Below are positions 6,693-15,436 of a stretch of 64,000 nt of DNA, in pieces. The stretch is from NCBI GenBank assembly GCA_035299025.1, contig DATGXK010000007.1, forward strand, positions 1,240,001-1,304,000. The letters run 5' to 3'. The position numbers were made by a program, and so were the translations under genes. The stretch is from Leadbetterella sp035299025. Its GTDB lineage: Bacteria > Bacteroidota > Bacteroidia > Cytophagales > Spirosomataceae. The notes below the pieces were generated by a model. That model was not told where the DNA came from. It made no database searches and saw only the letters and a list, made by a program, of their open reading frames with translations. How positions within the stretch are numbered: the first letter of the stretch is position 1; each line of letters opens with the position of its first letter.

Positions 6693-7642
6693 GCATTCAG
6701 TACTGTATCCTCCCTGTCTGATAACTTATTGAGATCTAACAAATAATAATCTTCTTGCGGAACCGTCATCGGTAAAAACTTCTTGCCAAATTCTATCTCA
6801 TTGTACAAAAACGACCTACGGCTATAAATTGGGTCAGCAAATGTATCGTTAGTGCCTTCAACAGTCACCAACATCTCAGCATCTGAGGCTTGTAAACTTT
6901 CCATGGTTTCGCCAAACAAAACACTTTTCTCGGTTATGGGATGCACCAAAGTCCAAGACATCGCAAAAAACTTTACTTTGCTTCTTTCCAAGTCTAAGCC
7001 GTAATATTTTCTTTTCACAACGCCATCAATGGTCTCATTTCTCGAAAAAATCACACTAGCCTCCACGTTGATGAGCTGATTACTTTTTTCGTTGGCCAGC
7101 CTAATCATGAGTCCGTTGATATTGAGATATGGCGAAATAATGGCTTTTTCGGAATATCTAATACGTGGAACAGGCTTTGAAAATCGGCCATAAAGCAAAC
7201 CCGTAAGGATAGAAAAGGACAATAAACCCATAAAAGCCTCCACAGATGCTATTATATTGGTAATGTAACCAACAGGGCTCACCCGGCCATAACCCACCGT
7301 GGTAAGTGTTTGGCTCGAAAAGAAAAAGGCTTCCCAAAACTCTGACAAGCCATGGTCTTTGTTTACTCCCATGAGGTTTTCAATGCCAATTAGGTAATAA
7401 ATGATACCAAAAGTAAGGTTTACTGTCAAATAGAAACCAAGCGACATGACGGCGAATTTACCCCAAGACATAGTGATGAGCTTATGGTAAAGATTGACTC
7501 TGGCCTCAAAAGATTGCCCTACTTTTTTGACGTTAAAATTACCCTCATTGTTGACCAGGCGAGCCGTGGTAGAAGTAGCGGTGGTACCAAATCCGGTGTC
7601 TTCTCTTAGTTTTTCTTTTTCTACAAGGTCTATTTTCTTCAT
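6689..7642 (-). CDS. Inward-rectifier (KirBac-type) potassium channel
   Basis: 317 residues. The pore module has TM1 at about residues 63-85, a pore helix, the K+ selectivity filter TVGYG at 115-119 and TM2 at about 125-150. It is followed by the immunoglobulin-like cytoplasmic domain of inward rectifiers (RIRYSEKAIISPYLNINGLMIRLANEKS..., MSWTLVHPI). The N-terminal slide helix region (FEARVNLYHKLITMSWGKF) is typical. It would act as an inner-membrane K+ channel. Length is normal and no key residue is missing. It is followed on the same strand by nothing; the upstream neighbour is the LuxR-type regulator 132 bases away on the same strand. Confidence 0.9.
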   Translation of the reverse strand: MKKIDLVEKEKLREDTGFGTTATSTTARLVNNEGNFNVKKVGQSFEARVNLYHKLITMSWGKFAVMSLGFYLTVNLTFGIIYYLIGIENLMGVNKDHGLSEFWEAFFFSSQTLTTVGYGRVSPVGYITNIIASVEAFMGLLSFSILTGLLYGRFSKPVPRIRYSEKAIISPYLNINGLMIRLANEKSNQLINVEASVIFSRNETIDGVVKRKYYGLDLERSKVKFFAMSWTLVHPITEKSVLFGETMESLQASDAEMLVTVEGTNDTFADPIYSRRSFLYNEIEFGKKFLPMTVPQEDYYLLDLNKLSDREDTVLNA

Positions 7643-7774
7643 ATCTGTTTTACTGCTTACTGGATAGGCGGCGTTAATGATTATTTGCGAATCGTTGGGT
7701 TTATTGAAAACTAATAAAGTTCAATGGCCTCTTCCATGTTTTCAAACCAACAAATAAGTCGCCAATTAAGTTTT

Positions 7775-9241
7775 CTAAACTTGCTGATGCTCTATCACCC
7801 ATCGCACAGCTTCTGCTTTTGAATTGATTTCTAGCTTGGTATAAATATTCTTGATGTGCGTTCGGACGGTGTGGGGACTGATAAACATGGCATCTGATAT
7901 TTCTTGATAAGAAAATCCGTTGGCAAATGCTTGCAATATCTCGGTTTCACGTTTAGAAAGTTTGGGAATAATAAGCTCATTTGGCTGCGGGATTTCTTCC
8001 ACCAAAAGCGTGGTTTCAGGCTCTTTATCGAGTTTAGGTTTATAGTTTCGAGAGAGTTCAAAAAACAGACCAATAGTAATAAAAAGTACGTTCCAGATTG
8101 AACTAAGCGAATAGAGAAAGGGCAAAGTTACCCAAGTATCATGCATAAAAACTGCCGCAAACCGAGGAACTGCATAGCTCAACCAACCCGGCAAAATGGC
8201 CAGAAGCATCCATTTTGAAAAGGGCTTGGTTTTCCAAGTTTTAAAGATGATGATTAACATAAAAACATTGAGCAGCAATGCACCCAAACGGGTAATCAAT
8301 CCGATGATTACGATACCATTATGCGACACCAACGAGTCCCACACAGGAGACAGAAACATCATAAAACCCAAGAATAAACAAATGGAAATGAGTATATTAT
8401 AGGTCAAAATCCATTTAGATTTGTTCAGAAAGTTAAGCCTGTATACGGACCACAAAAAATAGAAATTAAAGATCTGAAAACTATAGTATATAAAGTACTG
8501 AAAATTAAAATAAGAGTTTTCGAAGAAAAATGCAGCGTAATTATGCCCAAAAAGGTAGCCTTCCAGATACAAATAAAGGAGCATAAAGGAGATATTGGAA
8601 AAGCTAAAAACCAGAAATACCCTGACCTTAAAAAAGAAGTAAATAAGCAAATTGAGAATAATCAAAATAGCCATAAAGCCTATCATGAGGCCATTATAAA
8701 GATTTTCAGAGTCCCTGAACCTATTTAATCCTTCTTGGTCTAAAAACCTAATGGGAAATTTAACAGGATTGAATTTTGAAATACCCGAAATATAAACTTG
8801 ATAAACGCGGTCATTTTTGAACTGTATCGGAACAGTCAAGAGTCGAAAGGAATTGGGCTTTAATGACGTACCTTTTCTAATATTTTCGAAGGCCGATATC
8901 TGCTTTCCGTTTTGAAAAAGATAAACATTAATTTCATCAAAAACTGGATTATGTATTTGTAAAAAAAGCTCTCGCGGTTTATTTGATTTGAGATTCAATT
9001 TTACCCAACCCTTAAATTTCCCCCAACCCAAATCCGGAATTACTTTCTCTGAAATTACAAAGTCAGCAGATTGGTCAACCTGGTATTGATCCAGACGAAC
9101 ACTGGTATCAATAATGCTAGCCACCTCACCCGTAAATTTCAAATTCCCTCTAAAATCTCGAAATTCATAGACTTTCTGTGCCTCAAGACTGTTGCACACA
9201 AAAAATAGAAAAACTATAGAAATGTAGCTTTTAAACTTCAT
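7775..9241 (-). CDS. Membrane-bound LuxR-type regulator with 7TMR-DISM sensor
   Basis: 488 residues. A signal peptide (MKFKSYISIVFLFFVCNSLEAQ) is followed by a periplasmic jelly-roll of the 7TMR-DISMED2 type (about residues 25-165, with LGWGKFKGWVKLNLKSNK and LFLQIHNPVFDEINVYLFQNG). Seven transmembrane helices follow (about 180-400), and a LuxR/GerE helix-turn-helix closes the protein (about 428-488: LSKRETEILQAFANGFSYQE, SPHTVRTHIKNIYTKL). It would sense a carbohydrate-like or other ligand in the periplasm and bind DNA while anchored in the inner membrane. There is no kinase or receiver domain, so it is a one-component system. A promoter lies at 9269-9297. Confidence 0.85.
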   Translation of the reverse strand: MKFKSYISIVFLFFVCNSLEAQKVYEFRDFRGNLKFTGEVASIIDTSVRLDQYQVDQSADFVISEKVIPDLGWGKFKGWVKLNLKSNKPRELFLQIHNPVFDEINVYLFQNGKQISAFENIRKGTSLKPNSFRLLTVPIQFKNDRVYQVYISGISKFNPVKFPIRFLDQEGLNRFRDSENLYNGLMIGFMAILIILNLLIYFFFKVRVFLVFSFSNISFMLLYLYLEGYLFGHNYAAFFFENSYFNFQYFIYYSFQIFNFYFLWSVYRLNFLNKSKWILTYNILISICLFLGFMMFLSPVWDSLVSHNGIVIIGLITRLGALLLNVFMLIIIFKTWKTKPFSKWMLLAILPGWLSYAVPRFAAVFMHDTWVTLPFLYSLSSIWNVLFITIGLFFELSRNYKPKLDKEPETTLLVEEIPQPNELIIPKLSKRETEILQAFANGFSYQEISDAMFISPHTVRTHIKNIYTKLEINSKAEAVRWVIEHQQV

Positions 9242-9268
9242 CTAAAGGTCATTTTGAGGCTTTTTGGG

Positions 9269-9297
9269 CGAATATACCACATTTGAGGTATTGACAA
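9269..9297 (-). promoter_or_regulatory. Promoter of the 7TMR-DISM/LuxR gene
   Basis: On the minus strand: TTG (9297-9295), 18-base spacer, TATATTCG (9276-9269). The last block differs from TAnnTTTG by one base. Leader length would be about 20 nt. Confidence 0.45.
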
Positions 9298-9366
9298 AAG
9301 AGCCCATTGAAGGTTCTTTTGTCGTACAATTTTAATCTAAATTTTTCAAAATCAAACCAAACGCTC

Positions 9367-9618
9367 ATGCAATTCATAGAAGAATTTATAATACGGCAAG
9401 GCTTAGAATTTTGGGGCAGTGATTCTGAAAACAAGATTTTTTTGGAAGAATATGGCTGGTATTTAAAACTTAAAAATATTAGCGAACCAAGTAGCTTCAA
9501 AGCCAAAATCATAACCTCGCAATTTTTTTCCAATCATTTGGATAAAATCAAAAAACCACCGCATTGGAAGCTAAAATTCTGGGCCGCTGTGGGAAATTTT
9601 TTAGGATATAGAATTTAG
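9367..9618 (+). CDS. Small hypothetical protein
   Basis: 83 residues from ATG 9367 (an in-frame TTG at 9307 would add 20 residues but would overlap the divergent promoter region). The sequence MQFIEEFIIRQGLEFWGSDS, then GWYLKLKN and PHWKLKFWAAVGNFLGYRI, is Trp- and Lys-rich with a basic, amphipathic C-terminus. No signal peptide, no recognised family. It is followed 42 bases later by the adhesin-like gene. Coding status is likely but unproven. Confidence 0.45.
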   Translation: MQFIEEFIIRQGLEFWGSDSENKIFLEEYGWYLKLKNISEPSSFKAKIITSQFFSNHLDKIKKPPHWKLKFWAAVGNFLGYRI

Positions 9619-9660
9619 AAAAATATTTTTAGAAAGTGCTAAAGTAACCTGAATAGTAAA

Positions 9661-11394
9661 ATGAAATACAGACTATTTACCCTAACGTTGTTAGTTTCTT
9701 TTATGTCTCAAGCACAGGTAAGAACCGTGGAGAACAATACACAGAGCATAACCCTTACCCCAAATGGAGTAACGGTAAAAAAAGGAGTAAATTCGGAATT
9801 TGACCCGAATGTTTCAATAGGTTTTGATGCTTTGAAATCAAACCAACTTAATAGTCAGATAGGGTTTGGTAACATTGGAATAGGAAATGAAACCCTGAGA
9901 GACAATACATTAACACCAAATGGCATATTACCATATGGTATTTTCAATACAGCTGTTGGGCACTCTAGCATGAGCAATAACCGTGGAGGCAACTGGAACA
10001 CAGCCGTAGGAACTTATGCACTTTCGGCTGCCCAGCAACCCAAATTCAATACGGCCATTGGCTATAGTGCAGGTCATCACTTGGGAAGCAGAGAAAATGT
10101 TGCCATAGGTATATTTGCACTTCACAGTGGATATTTTGGAAATAGAAACACTGCAATTGGTGCATATGCTGGCGAAAACCACGGCCCCACTTACAATGAT
10201 ACAGACTCTGCAAATGTATTTATTGGCTATCAGGCTGGTTCTACCTTGGGTGCGAAGGCCAATAAATTGTATATAGCCAATACTAACACTGACGAGCCGC
10301 TCATATGGGGAGATTTTTTTGCACAAAAATTGGGATTTCACGGAAATGTTGGAATTGGCACCAAATCACCAATTGATATGCTCAATATTCACGATGCCAA
10401 CAGCTCAATTCCAAAGTCATTTTTGAGATTCACAAGTAATTATTCAGGACAAGATATTGAGGATGGATTTAGAATAGGTCTTACGGAATTTATGAGCGGA
10501 ATAATATGGCATTATGAAGACAAACCGTTGGTGTTCGGAACAAACAATACAACCAGAATGACCATTCACGAAAATGGAAAAGTAGGAATTGGCACAAATA
10601 ATCCACAAGGGAATCTTCACATTTATCAAAATGCTGGTGTCAGTAGTATAATTCTTAATACAAGTTACAGCGGACCAGGCTCACTAGATGGCCTATTTAT
10701 TGGTTCAGGACAAACAAGTAGTTCTTTCATGAATAGAGAAAACCAAATTTTATTCATGGGAACAAATAATACAAGCATCGCGACCTTACATCCAGATGGA
10801 AAATTTGGAATTGGACTTAATGGTTTGCCGGCTTCCTCTGACCTACATATACACAAAAATGATTTCGTAAATACAGAGTTGCAGCTTACCAATACGAGTA
10901 CAGGGTATTTTGCAACTGATGGTTTTTCGATAAGTATGAAAAACGGCGGAGAACTAGAAATGAACTACAAAGAATCTCAGAAAGTTGTCTTTCAAACCAA
11001 TACTTCTGCCACACCAGAATTGGTTTTACAAACCAACGGCAACATGGGATTGGGCGTAAACAACGCCTCAGCCAAACTAGAGGTAAACGGCTTTACAAAG
11101 TTGGGAACTGACGCACCAGCCATAAAAACCAAAAAACTCATCACTACCTCAGCTGCTATGGAAGGTGCCACAATCAATCTAGACCATTTACTAAGTCCTA
11201 ATAAAATTATAGCTGTGCAAATAATGTTAGAGTATATCCCTAACTCTTACGTGCCTCCTTCTTACGATGGAAATGGTGGTTTTTGGTATGATTGGTATCT
11301 TTCTGGTGATAAAATCTATATAAAAAATAAAGTAGGCTCCAGCGGTAGTATTTTATCAAAACCTATTAAAATAGTAATTACTTATGAGGAATAA
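9661..11394 (+). CDS. Secreted modular surface protein with YadA-head-like and ~78-residue repeats
   Basis: 577 residues. Signal peptide MKYRLFTLTLLVSFMSQAQ. Residues ~50-195 carry a left-handed-coil type head: repeated motifs such as NTAVGHSSM, NTAVGTYALS, NTAIGYSAG, NVAIGIFAL, NTAIGAYAG and NVFIGYQAG, as in YadA-like adhesin heads and phage/tailocin fibre proteins. Four modules follow, each opening with G-x-V/F/M-G-I/L-G (starting near residues 226, 304, 379 and 459) and carrying a LHI-type strand. The last ~90 residues form a separate Tyr-rich domain. I see no T9SS sorting domain, autotransporter barrel or peptidase S74 motif, so attachment is unclear. It overlaps the next gene's possible start and is probably first in a four-gene operon. 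Confidence 0.75.
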   Translation: MKYRLFTLTLLVSFMSQAQVRTVENNTQSITLTPNGVTVKKGVNSEFDPNVSIGFDALKSNQLNSQIGFGNIGIGNETLRDNTLTPNGILPYGIFNTAVGHSSMSNNRGGNWNTAVGTYALSAAQQPKFNTAIGYSAGHHLGSRENVAIGIFALHSGYFGNRNTAIGAYAGENHGPTYNDTDSANVFIGYQAGSTLGAKANKLYIANTNTDEPLIWGDFFAQKLGFHGNVGIGTKSPIDMLNIHDANSSIPKSFLRFTSNYSGQDIEDGFRIGLTEFMSGIIWHYEDKPLVFGTNNTTRMTIHENGKVGIGTNNPQGNLHIYQNAGVSSIILNTSYSGPGSLDGLFIGSGQTSSSFMNRENQILFMGTNNTSIATLHPDGKFGIGLNGLPASSDLHIHKNDFVNTELQLTNTSTGYFATDGFSISMKNGGELEMNYKESQKVVFQTNTSATPELVLQTNGNMGLGVNNASAKLEVNGFTKLGTDAPAIKTKKLITTSAAMEGATINLDHLLSPNKIIAVQIMLEYIPNSYVPPSYDGNGGFWYDWYLSGDKIYIKNKVGSSGSILSKPIKIVITYEE

Positions 11395-11398
11395 TATC

Positions 11399-12406
11399 AT
11401 GAAAATCTTGCTCTTTACACTATTTGCAATCGTCAGTTTTGGACAGATTGGCTCAAAAGTTCCAGCACAAAAAACTGGTTTGTCGGGTACTTGGATAAAC
11501 AAAGATTTTGGCTACGACATGAAACTTCAGCTCAACGATAACGGCAGGGGCTTCTTCGAAGACGAAGGCATTACTTACTCCGTGGTTGGCAACAAAATAA
11601 ATATGAAGTTTGAAGAAGAAACGATTGCCTACAATTACAAACTCGTTGGAAATGTTTTAACCCTTTCGGGAGGGGATTTGGACTCGCCCGTTAGTTTTTC
11701 GAAAAATGGTGCTTCTGTCAATACCAAAAACGAAATGACCAGTTCGAGCCCAAAATCTGTTGAAGAAAAAAACTCGAAAGCTGAAAAATTGATTGGAAAA
11801 TGGACAACCGAAGGTGCTGATATCGAGTTTAAGCCGAACGGAAAGGGAATATACAACGGAAATCCATTCACTTACACCGTGAAAGGCAACACCCTGACCA
11901 GCACGGATAATACGGGTACCAATACATTTTTCTTTATGTTTTTGGGAGAATCACTATCGATGAGTGGAGCTGGCATAAATGTGGTTCTGACAAAAGGCCA
12001 CAAAGGATACAAACCTGAAACTGCAACTACAGGCAACTATAATTCTGGTGGTGGAATAGACCAAAGCATTGTGGGTAAATGGTGTTGGATAAGTTCATCG
12101 GGCAACTACTCGGCCAGTAGTTCATACAGCAAATGCCTGAATATCAATAGCAACGGCACCTATACCTATTCCTCAGAAGGCTCCATAAGTGGTTATGGTG
12201 GAGGTTATTATGGAGGTTCGAGCAGCCAAAGTTCCGACAGCGGTACTTGGAAGATAGTGGGCAACAAAATACACGTACAGTCGAGGGCGGAAGGTTTTAA
12301 AATTTATTCATTCGAAAAAAGAAATCACCCAAAAAACGGTGACCCGATGATAATCATTGATGGAGATTCTTATGTAACTTACACCCAAAGGCCATCATGG
12401 CGATAA
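11399..12406 (+). CDS. Secreted protein with three lipocalin-like domains
   Basis: 335 residues from ATG 11399. This start gives a proper signal peptide, MKILLFTLFAIVSFGQ; an upstream ATG at 11384 overlaps the preceding gene. Three repeats of a small beta-barrel type follow, each opening with G-T/K-W (SGTWINKDFG, IGKWTTEGAD, VGKWCWISSSG) and alternating GNKI/GNTL strands (VVGNKINMKF, VKGNTLTSTD, IVGNKIHVQS). The third contains a Gly/Ser-rich loop (SGYGGGYYGGSSSQSSDSG). Lipocalin-like domains bind small hydrophobic ligands or act in envelope stress, but the specific role is unknown. It follows the surface protein and precedes a DUF3592 gene by 3 bases, indicating an operon. Confidence 0.7.
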   Translation: MKILLFTLFAIVSFGQIGSKVPAQKTGLSGTWINKDFGYDMKLQLNDNGRGFFEDEGITYSVVGNKINMKFEEETIAYNYKLVGNVLTLSGGDLDSPVSFSKNGASVNTKNEMTSSSPKSVEEKNSKAEKLIGKWTTEGADIEFKPNGKGIYNGNPFTYTVKGNTLTSTDNTGTNTFFFMFLGESLSMSGAGINVVLTKGHKGYKPETATTGNYNSGGGIDQSIVGKWCWISSSGNYSASSSYSKCLNINSNGTYTYSSEGSISGYGGGYYGGSSSQSSDSGTWKIVGNKIHVQSRAEGFKIYSFEKRNHPKNGDPMIIIDGDSYVTYTQRPSWR

Positions 12407-12409
12407 ATT

Positions 12410-12862
12410 ATGGACAAAGAAGAACTAAAAGCTCGCCTACAAAAAGGTTATTACAAAAAACCTGGGTTTTGGGATAAAAATTTTCCTAAAGTTTTCACTT
12501 GGCTAGGTATTTTACTTTTATTGATTGGTCTTGGAATAGGTGCCAATGACCTATATTTTATAAAAAACACTACCAAAACAGCAGGTGTGGTCATCCGGCT
12601 TGATGGAGGTGCTTATCGCCAAGGTTATGCACCAGTTGTCGAATATCGAGACCAAAACCAGAAACCTCATCTCTATTATCACATGGTTTTTAGCCGACCT
12701 CCTCAATTTGAAGTTGGTGAAACTGTGGATATCTATTATAAAAACGACAAGCCCGACGAAGCCAGTATGGGATATTCTTGGTTGGCGATTTTAGTTCTAG
12801 GAGGAATCGGCACAGTATTTTTATTTTTTGGAATATTATTCACTAAAGCATTTAAACTATGA
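12410..12862 (+). CDS. DUF3592 membrane protein
   Basis: 150 residues. A cytoplasmic N-terminus (MDKEELKARLQKGYYKKPG), TM1 at about 30-48, a beta-rich extracytoplasmic domain with the DUF3592 pattern (TAGVVIRLDGGAYRQGYAPV, VEYRDQNQKPH, VGETVDIYYKNDKPDEA) and TM2 at about 122-145. Function of the family is unknown. It begins 3 bases after the lipocalin-like gene, and its stop overlaps the next ATG by 4 bases, so translation is probably coupled. Confidence 0.75.
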   Translation: MDKEELKARLQKGYYKKPGFWDKNFPKVFTWLGILLLLIGLGIGANDLYFIKNTTKTAGVVIRLDGGAYRQGYAPVVEYRDQNQKPHLYYHMVFSRPPQFEVGETVDIYYKNDKPDEASMGYSWLAILVLGGIGTVFLFFGILFTKAFKL

Positions 12863-13278
12863 AAACATTAATTATCAAAACATTAACTCTCAGTTTACTA
12901 TTATTTGGCACAAAAACTTTCGCTCAGATTACCCCAAAAGGAACTGCGGAAAAATTTTTCAAAGAATACCAAACTTTGGGCGTAACAAAATCAATCGACA
13001 ACCTCTACGGTTCCAACAAATGGATGGAACTTTCGGCCGAGGCGGTTTCTGGACTCAAAACACAACTGGAAGGTCTTACATTAGATTTTGTTGGGAAATT
13101 TTACGGATACGAGCTTATCAAAGAACAAAAAATAGGTGAAAACTACATTTTCCTGACCTATTTAGGCCGTTATGACCGTCAACCCATCCGTTTCGATTTT
13201 GAATTTTACAAGCCTAATAATGTCTGGCAAATACACAGTTTCTCCTTCGATGACAAATTTGGAGAGGACCTGAAATAA
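12859..13278 (+). CDS. Secreted small protein of unknown function
   Basis: 139 residues. Signal peptide MKTLIIKTLTLSLLLFGTKTFAQ followed by a ~115-residue domain: helix (KGTAEKFFKEYQTLGVTKSI), then SNKWMELSAEAVSGLKTQLE and a beta-sheet segment ending VWQIHSFSFDDKF. The overall pattern resembles small NTF2/DUF3887-like periplasmic proteins. Last gene of the operon that begins at 9661; a terminator hairpin follows at 13296-13334. Confidence 0.65.
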   Translation: MKTLIIKTLTLSLLLFGTKTFAQITPKGTAEKFFKEYQTLGVTKSIDNLYGSNKWMELSAEAVSGLKTQLEGLTLDFVGKFYGYELIKEQKIGENYIFLTYLGRYDRQPIRFDFEFYKPNNVWQIHSFSFDDKFGEDLK

Positions 13279-13295
13279 ACATTTACGCTCTTTTT

Positions 13296-13334
13296 AAAAT
13301 CACCTAGGCCAAAATTCTCTGCCTAGGTGATTTT
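13296..13334 (+). terminator. Rho-independent terminator
   Basis: A perfect 14-bp stem (AAAATCACCTAGGC / GCCTAGGTGATTTT) with an 11-base loop, 17 bases after the stop of the 12859-13278 gene. The right arm ends in TTTT, so it would end the surface-protein operon. Confidence 0.8.
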
Positions 13335-13431
13335 GCCGTTTTGTAAAATTCTCCTCACAAATTTCCAAGGCAACGAAATAATACATATATTCGTAATTGC
13401 TTATATACTACTCAATTACCTAACCTAAACC

Positions 13432-15177
13432 ATGAACACATTTACAAAAATGTGCAGTATTTTGTGCCTCAGTTTGTGGAGCCAGCTCGTGTTCGCACAG
13501 GTGGATAATACAAGCAATTTGGGTTTCGAGAAAGGTAATTTTGACGGCTGGACACTTAGCTACGGAAATGTGAGATTGGTAAACAACAAAATAGAGTACC
13601 AAAACACCCAAAATGGCACAACCCAAAATCGTCATTTGATAGTATCCAAAGCACAAGGAAACGACCCGAAGATAAATATCGAGGCCATTCCGATGGTTGG
13701 TAAGGAAGGCAACTACGCTTTGAGAATAGGCAAGATTCAAAATGGCAATACCTGGGAAAGAGCTTCAACGACTTTCAAGGTTACCGCCAATCACTCCTTG
13801 TTTCAATATCATTTTGCGGTATTACTCCAAGAAGACGACGGAACACGACATACCAAACCGCAAAAACCTGGTTTTTCATTAAAAATCACGGATTTAGCCG
13901 GCACTCAAATCACTTGTGGAGATTTCGACGTGCAGTTGGAAGGAAATCTGCTCTCTGGATTTAAGGCTCAGGGCGACATAGAATTTAGAAATTGGACCAC
14001 CGGTGCCATAGATTTAAGGCAGCACGTGGGTAAAACGCTAAAAGTCGAAGTCACTGCCCACGGTTGCACAGGCCAAGGACACTTTGGCTACGCCTATTTC
14101 GATGCTGAACTCTTAAAATCTGAGATAACACAGGCCTCTGTTTGCCCAGATATCAATGGTAATATGACGTTTTTGGCTCCCGTAGGATTTGAAAAATACC
14201 AATGGAGCAATGGTAGCATTGGCCGAGCCCTTACCACTAAACCTGTTCTGGGTGAACCATTTAAGGTTACCATCACACCATTCTCAAGCTTAGATGCAGC
14301 CTGCAATTTTTCACTTTTTTACAATTTGCCCTTCAAAACGGCCAGCCAAAGCCTTCAAGCCACAATTTGTGACGGAGAAAGCTTTAAAATAGCTGACGAG
14401 ACATATAAAACCACGGGAAATTTTACGAAAATAATCTCACGAGGCGGTATTTGCGATAGTACCGTAAATTTGCAGTTATTAGTTAATCAGGTGCCGAAAT
14501 TCAATTCGGTCATAAACAAATGCGAGGGAGAAAGCGTAAACATCAGAGATACAGTTATAACAACTAGTGGTAACTATCGGATACGATTCCAAAGAGCGGG
14601 TTTGTGCGACTCGGTAGTAAATGCCGACATAAACTTCGAAAAACTAGAAATAAAAGCCACTGATAATCAAGCCATAACCATTGGCGACCCCATTGAACTT
14701 AAAGGCGAAACAGTGGCTGGAACAGAGGGCAACACAAAATGGCTGAGCGAATCAAGCGAACTCTGTAATGCTTGCCATGAAATCAGATTAGAGCCTATCA
14801 AAGACCAAGTTTTTTATTACGAAACAGTGAGCCAAACGGGCCTCTGCAAACGTACCGACACCACAGCCATAAAAGTTGTACCCTGCACTGTTCACTTTCC
14901 AGATTCCTTTTCGCCAAATGCAGATGCATTAAATTCCAAATTCTTTGGATTTGGGAGCAAATGCATCGCTAAAATTCTCAATTTAAGCATATTTGACCGC
15001 TGGGGCGAACAGATATTCCTAACTGAAAACATACCCGTATCAGATGAAAAATATGGCTGGGATGGCAGAAAAAATGGTCAAGATTTACCACCGGGAATTT
15101 ATACTTACCTGGCCAAGGCTCAGTTGGTCGACGGCTCCGTTGAGCTATTCGAAGGAACCGTGAATTTATTTAGATAA
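13432..15177 (+). CDS. Secreted protein with gliding-motility-associated (CHU_C, T9SS type B) C-terminus
   Basis: 581 residues. Signal peptide MNTFTKMCSILCLSLWSQLVFAQ. Residues ~25-230 look like a carbohydrate-binding/concanavalin-like domain (NLGFEKGNFDGWTLSYGNVR, GKTLKVEVTAHGCTGQGHFG). The middle has Cys-bearing repeats (CDGESFKIADETYKTTGNF, then CEGESVNIRDTVITTSGNY), each followed by a CDS-type turn. The last ~85 residues are the CHU_C domain (FPDSFSPNADALNSKFFGFG, LSIFDRWGEQIF, YGWDGRKNGQDLPPGIYTY), a T9SS type B sorting signal. The protein is therefore exported and placed at or beyond the outer membrane. Its ligand is unknown. A TATATTCG box precedes it at 13386-13393. Confidence 0.8.
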   Translation: MNTFTKMCSILCLSLWSQLVFAQVDNTSNLGFEKGNFDGWTLSYGNVRLVNNKIEYQNTQNGTTQNRHLIVSKAQGNDPKINIEAIPMVGKEGNYALRIGKIQNGNTWERASTTFKVTANHSLFQYHFAVLLQEDDGTRHTKPQKPGFSLKITDLAGTQITCGDFDVQLEGNLLSGFKAQGDIEFRNWTTGAIDLRQHVGKTLKVEVTAHGCTGQGHFGYAYFDAELLKSEITQASVCPDINGNMTFLAPVGFEKYQWSNGSIGRALTTKPVLGEPFKVTITPFSSLDAACNFSLFYNLPFKTASQSLQATICDGESFKIADETYKTTGNFTKIISRGGICDSTVNLQLLVNQVPKFNSVINKCEGESVNIRDTVITTSGNYRIRFQRAGLCDSVVNADINFEKLEIKATDNQAITIGDPIELKGETVAGTEGNTKWLSESSELCNACHEIRLEPIKDQVFYYETVSQTGLCKRTDTTAIKVVPCTVHFPDSFSPNADALNSKFFGFGSKCIAKILNLSIFDRWGEQIFLTENIPVSDEKYGWDGRKNGQDLPPGIYTYLAKAQLVDGSVELFEGTVNLFR

Positions 15178-15369
15178 TAAATCTTCCCTGTGTTGACTTA
15201 CCCTTAAAACAGAAAAAAACTAATTCTCATTTCAAAATAAGTTGATTAAAGCCTCGAAAAAAAACGATGTTTTTTTTCAACTTCATGCAACTTCCCGGCT
15301 TTTTCATGCATCCATACAGCAAAAACCACTCATCATTGAAAAAAAACCATTTATGTATAAACCACTACT

Positions 15370-15396
15370 TTGTATTACACATTACTATTAAGTTTG
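15370..15396 (+). promoter_or_regulatory. Promoter of the outer-membrane barrel gene
   Basis: TTG (15370-15372), 16-base spacer, TAAGTTTG (15389-15396). A start near 15403 leaves a leader of about 34 nt before the ATG at 15437. The rest of the 15178-15436 gap shows only AT-rich sequence. Confidence 0.5.
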
Positions 15397-15436
15397 CATT
15401 GAAAAAAGAAGCTATTACAAAAGACAAATACTAAAA

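Noticed and set aside
12585..12794. Alternate-frame ORF inside the DUF3592 gene
   Set aside because: Shadow of a gene with clear family pattern; no start context.
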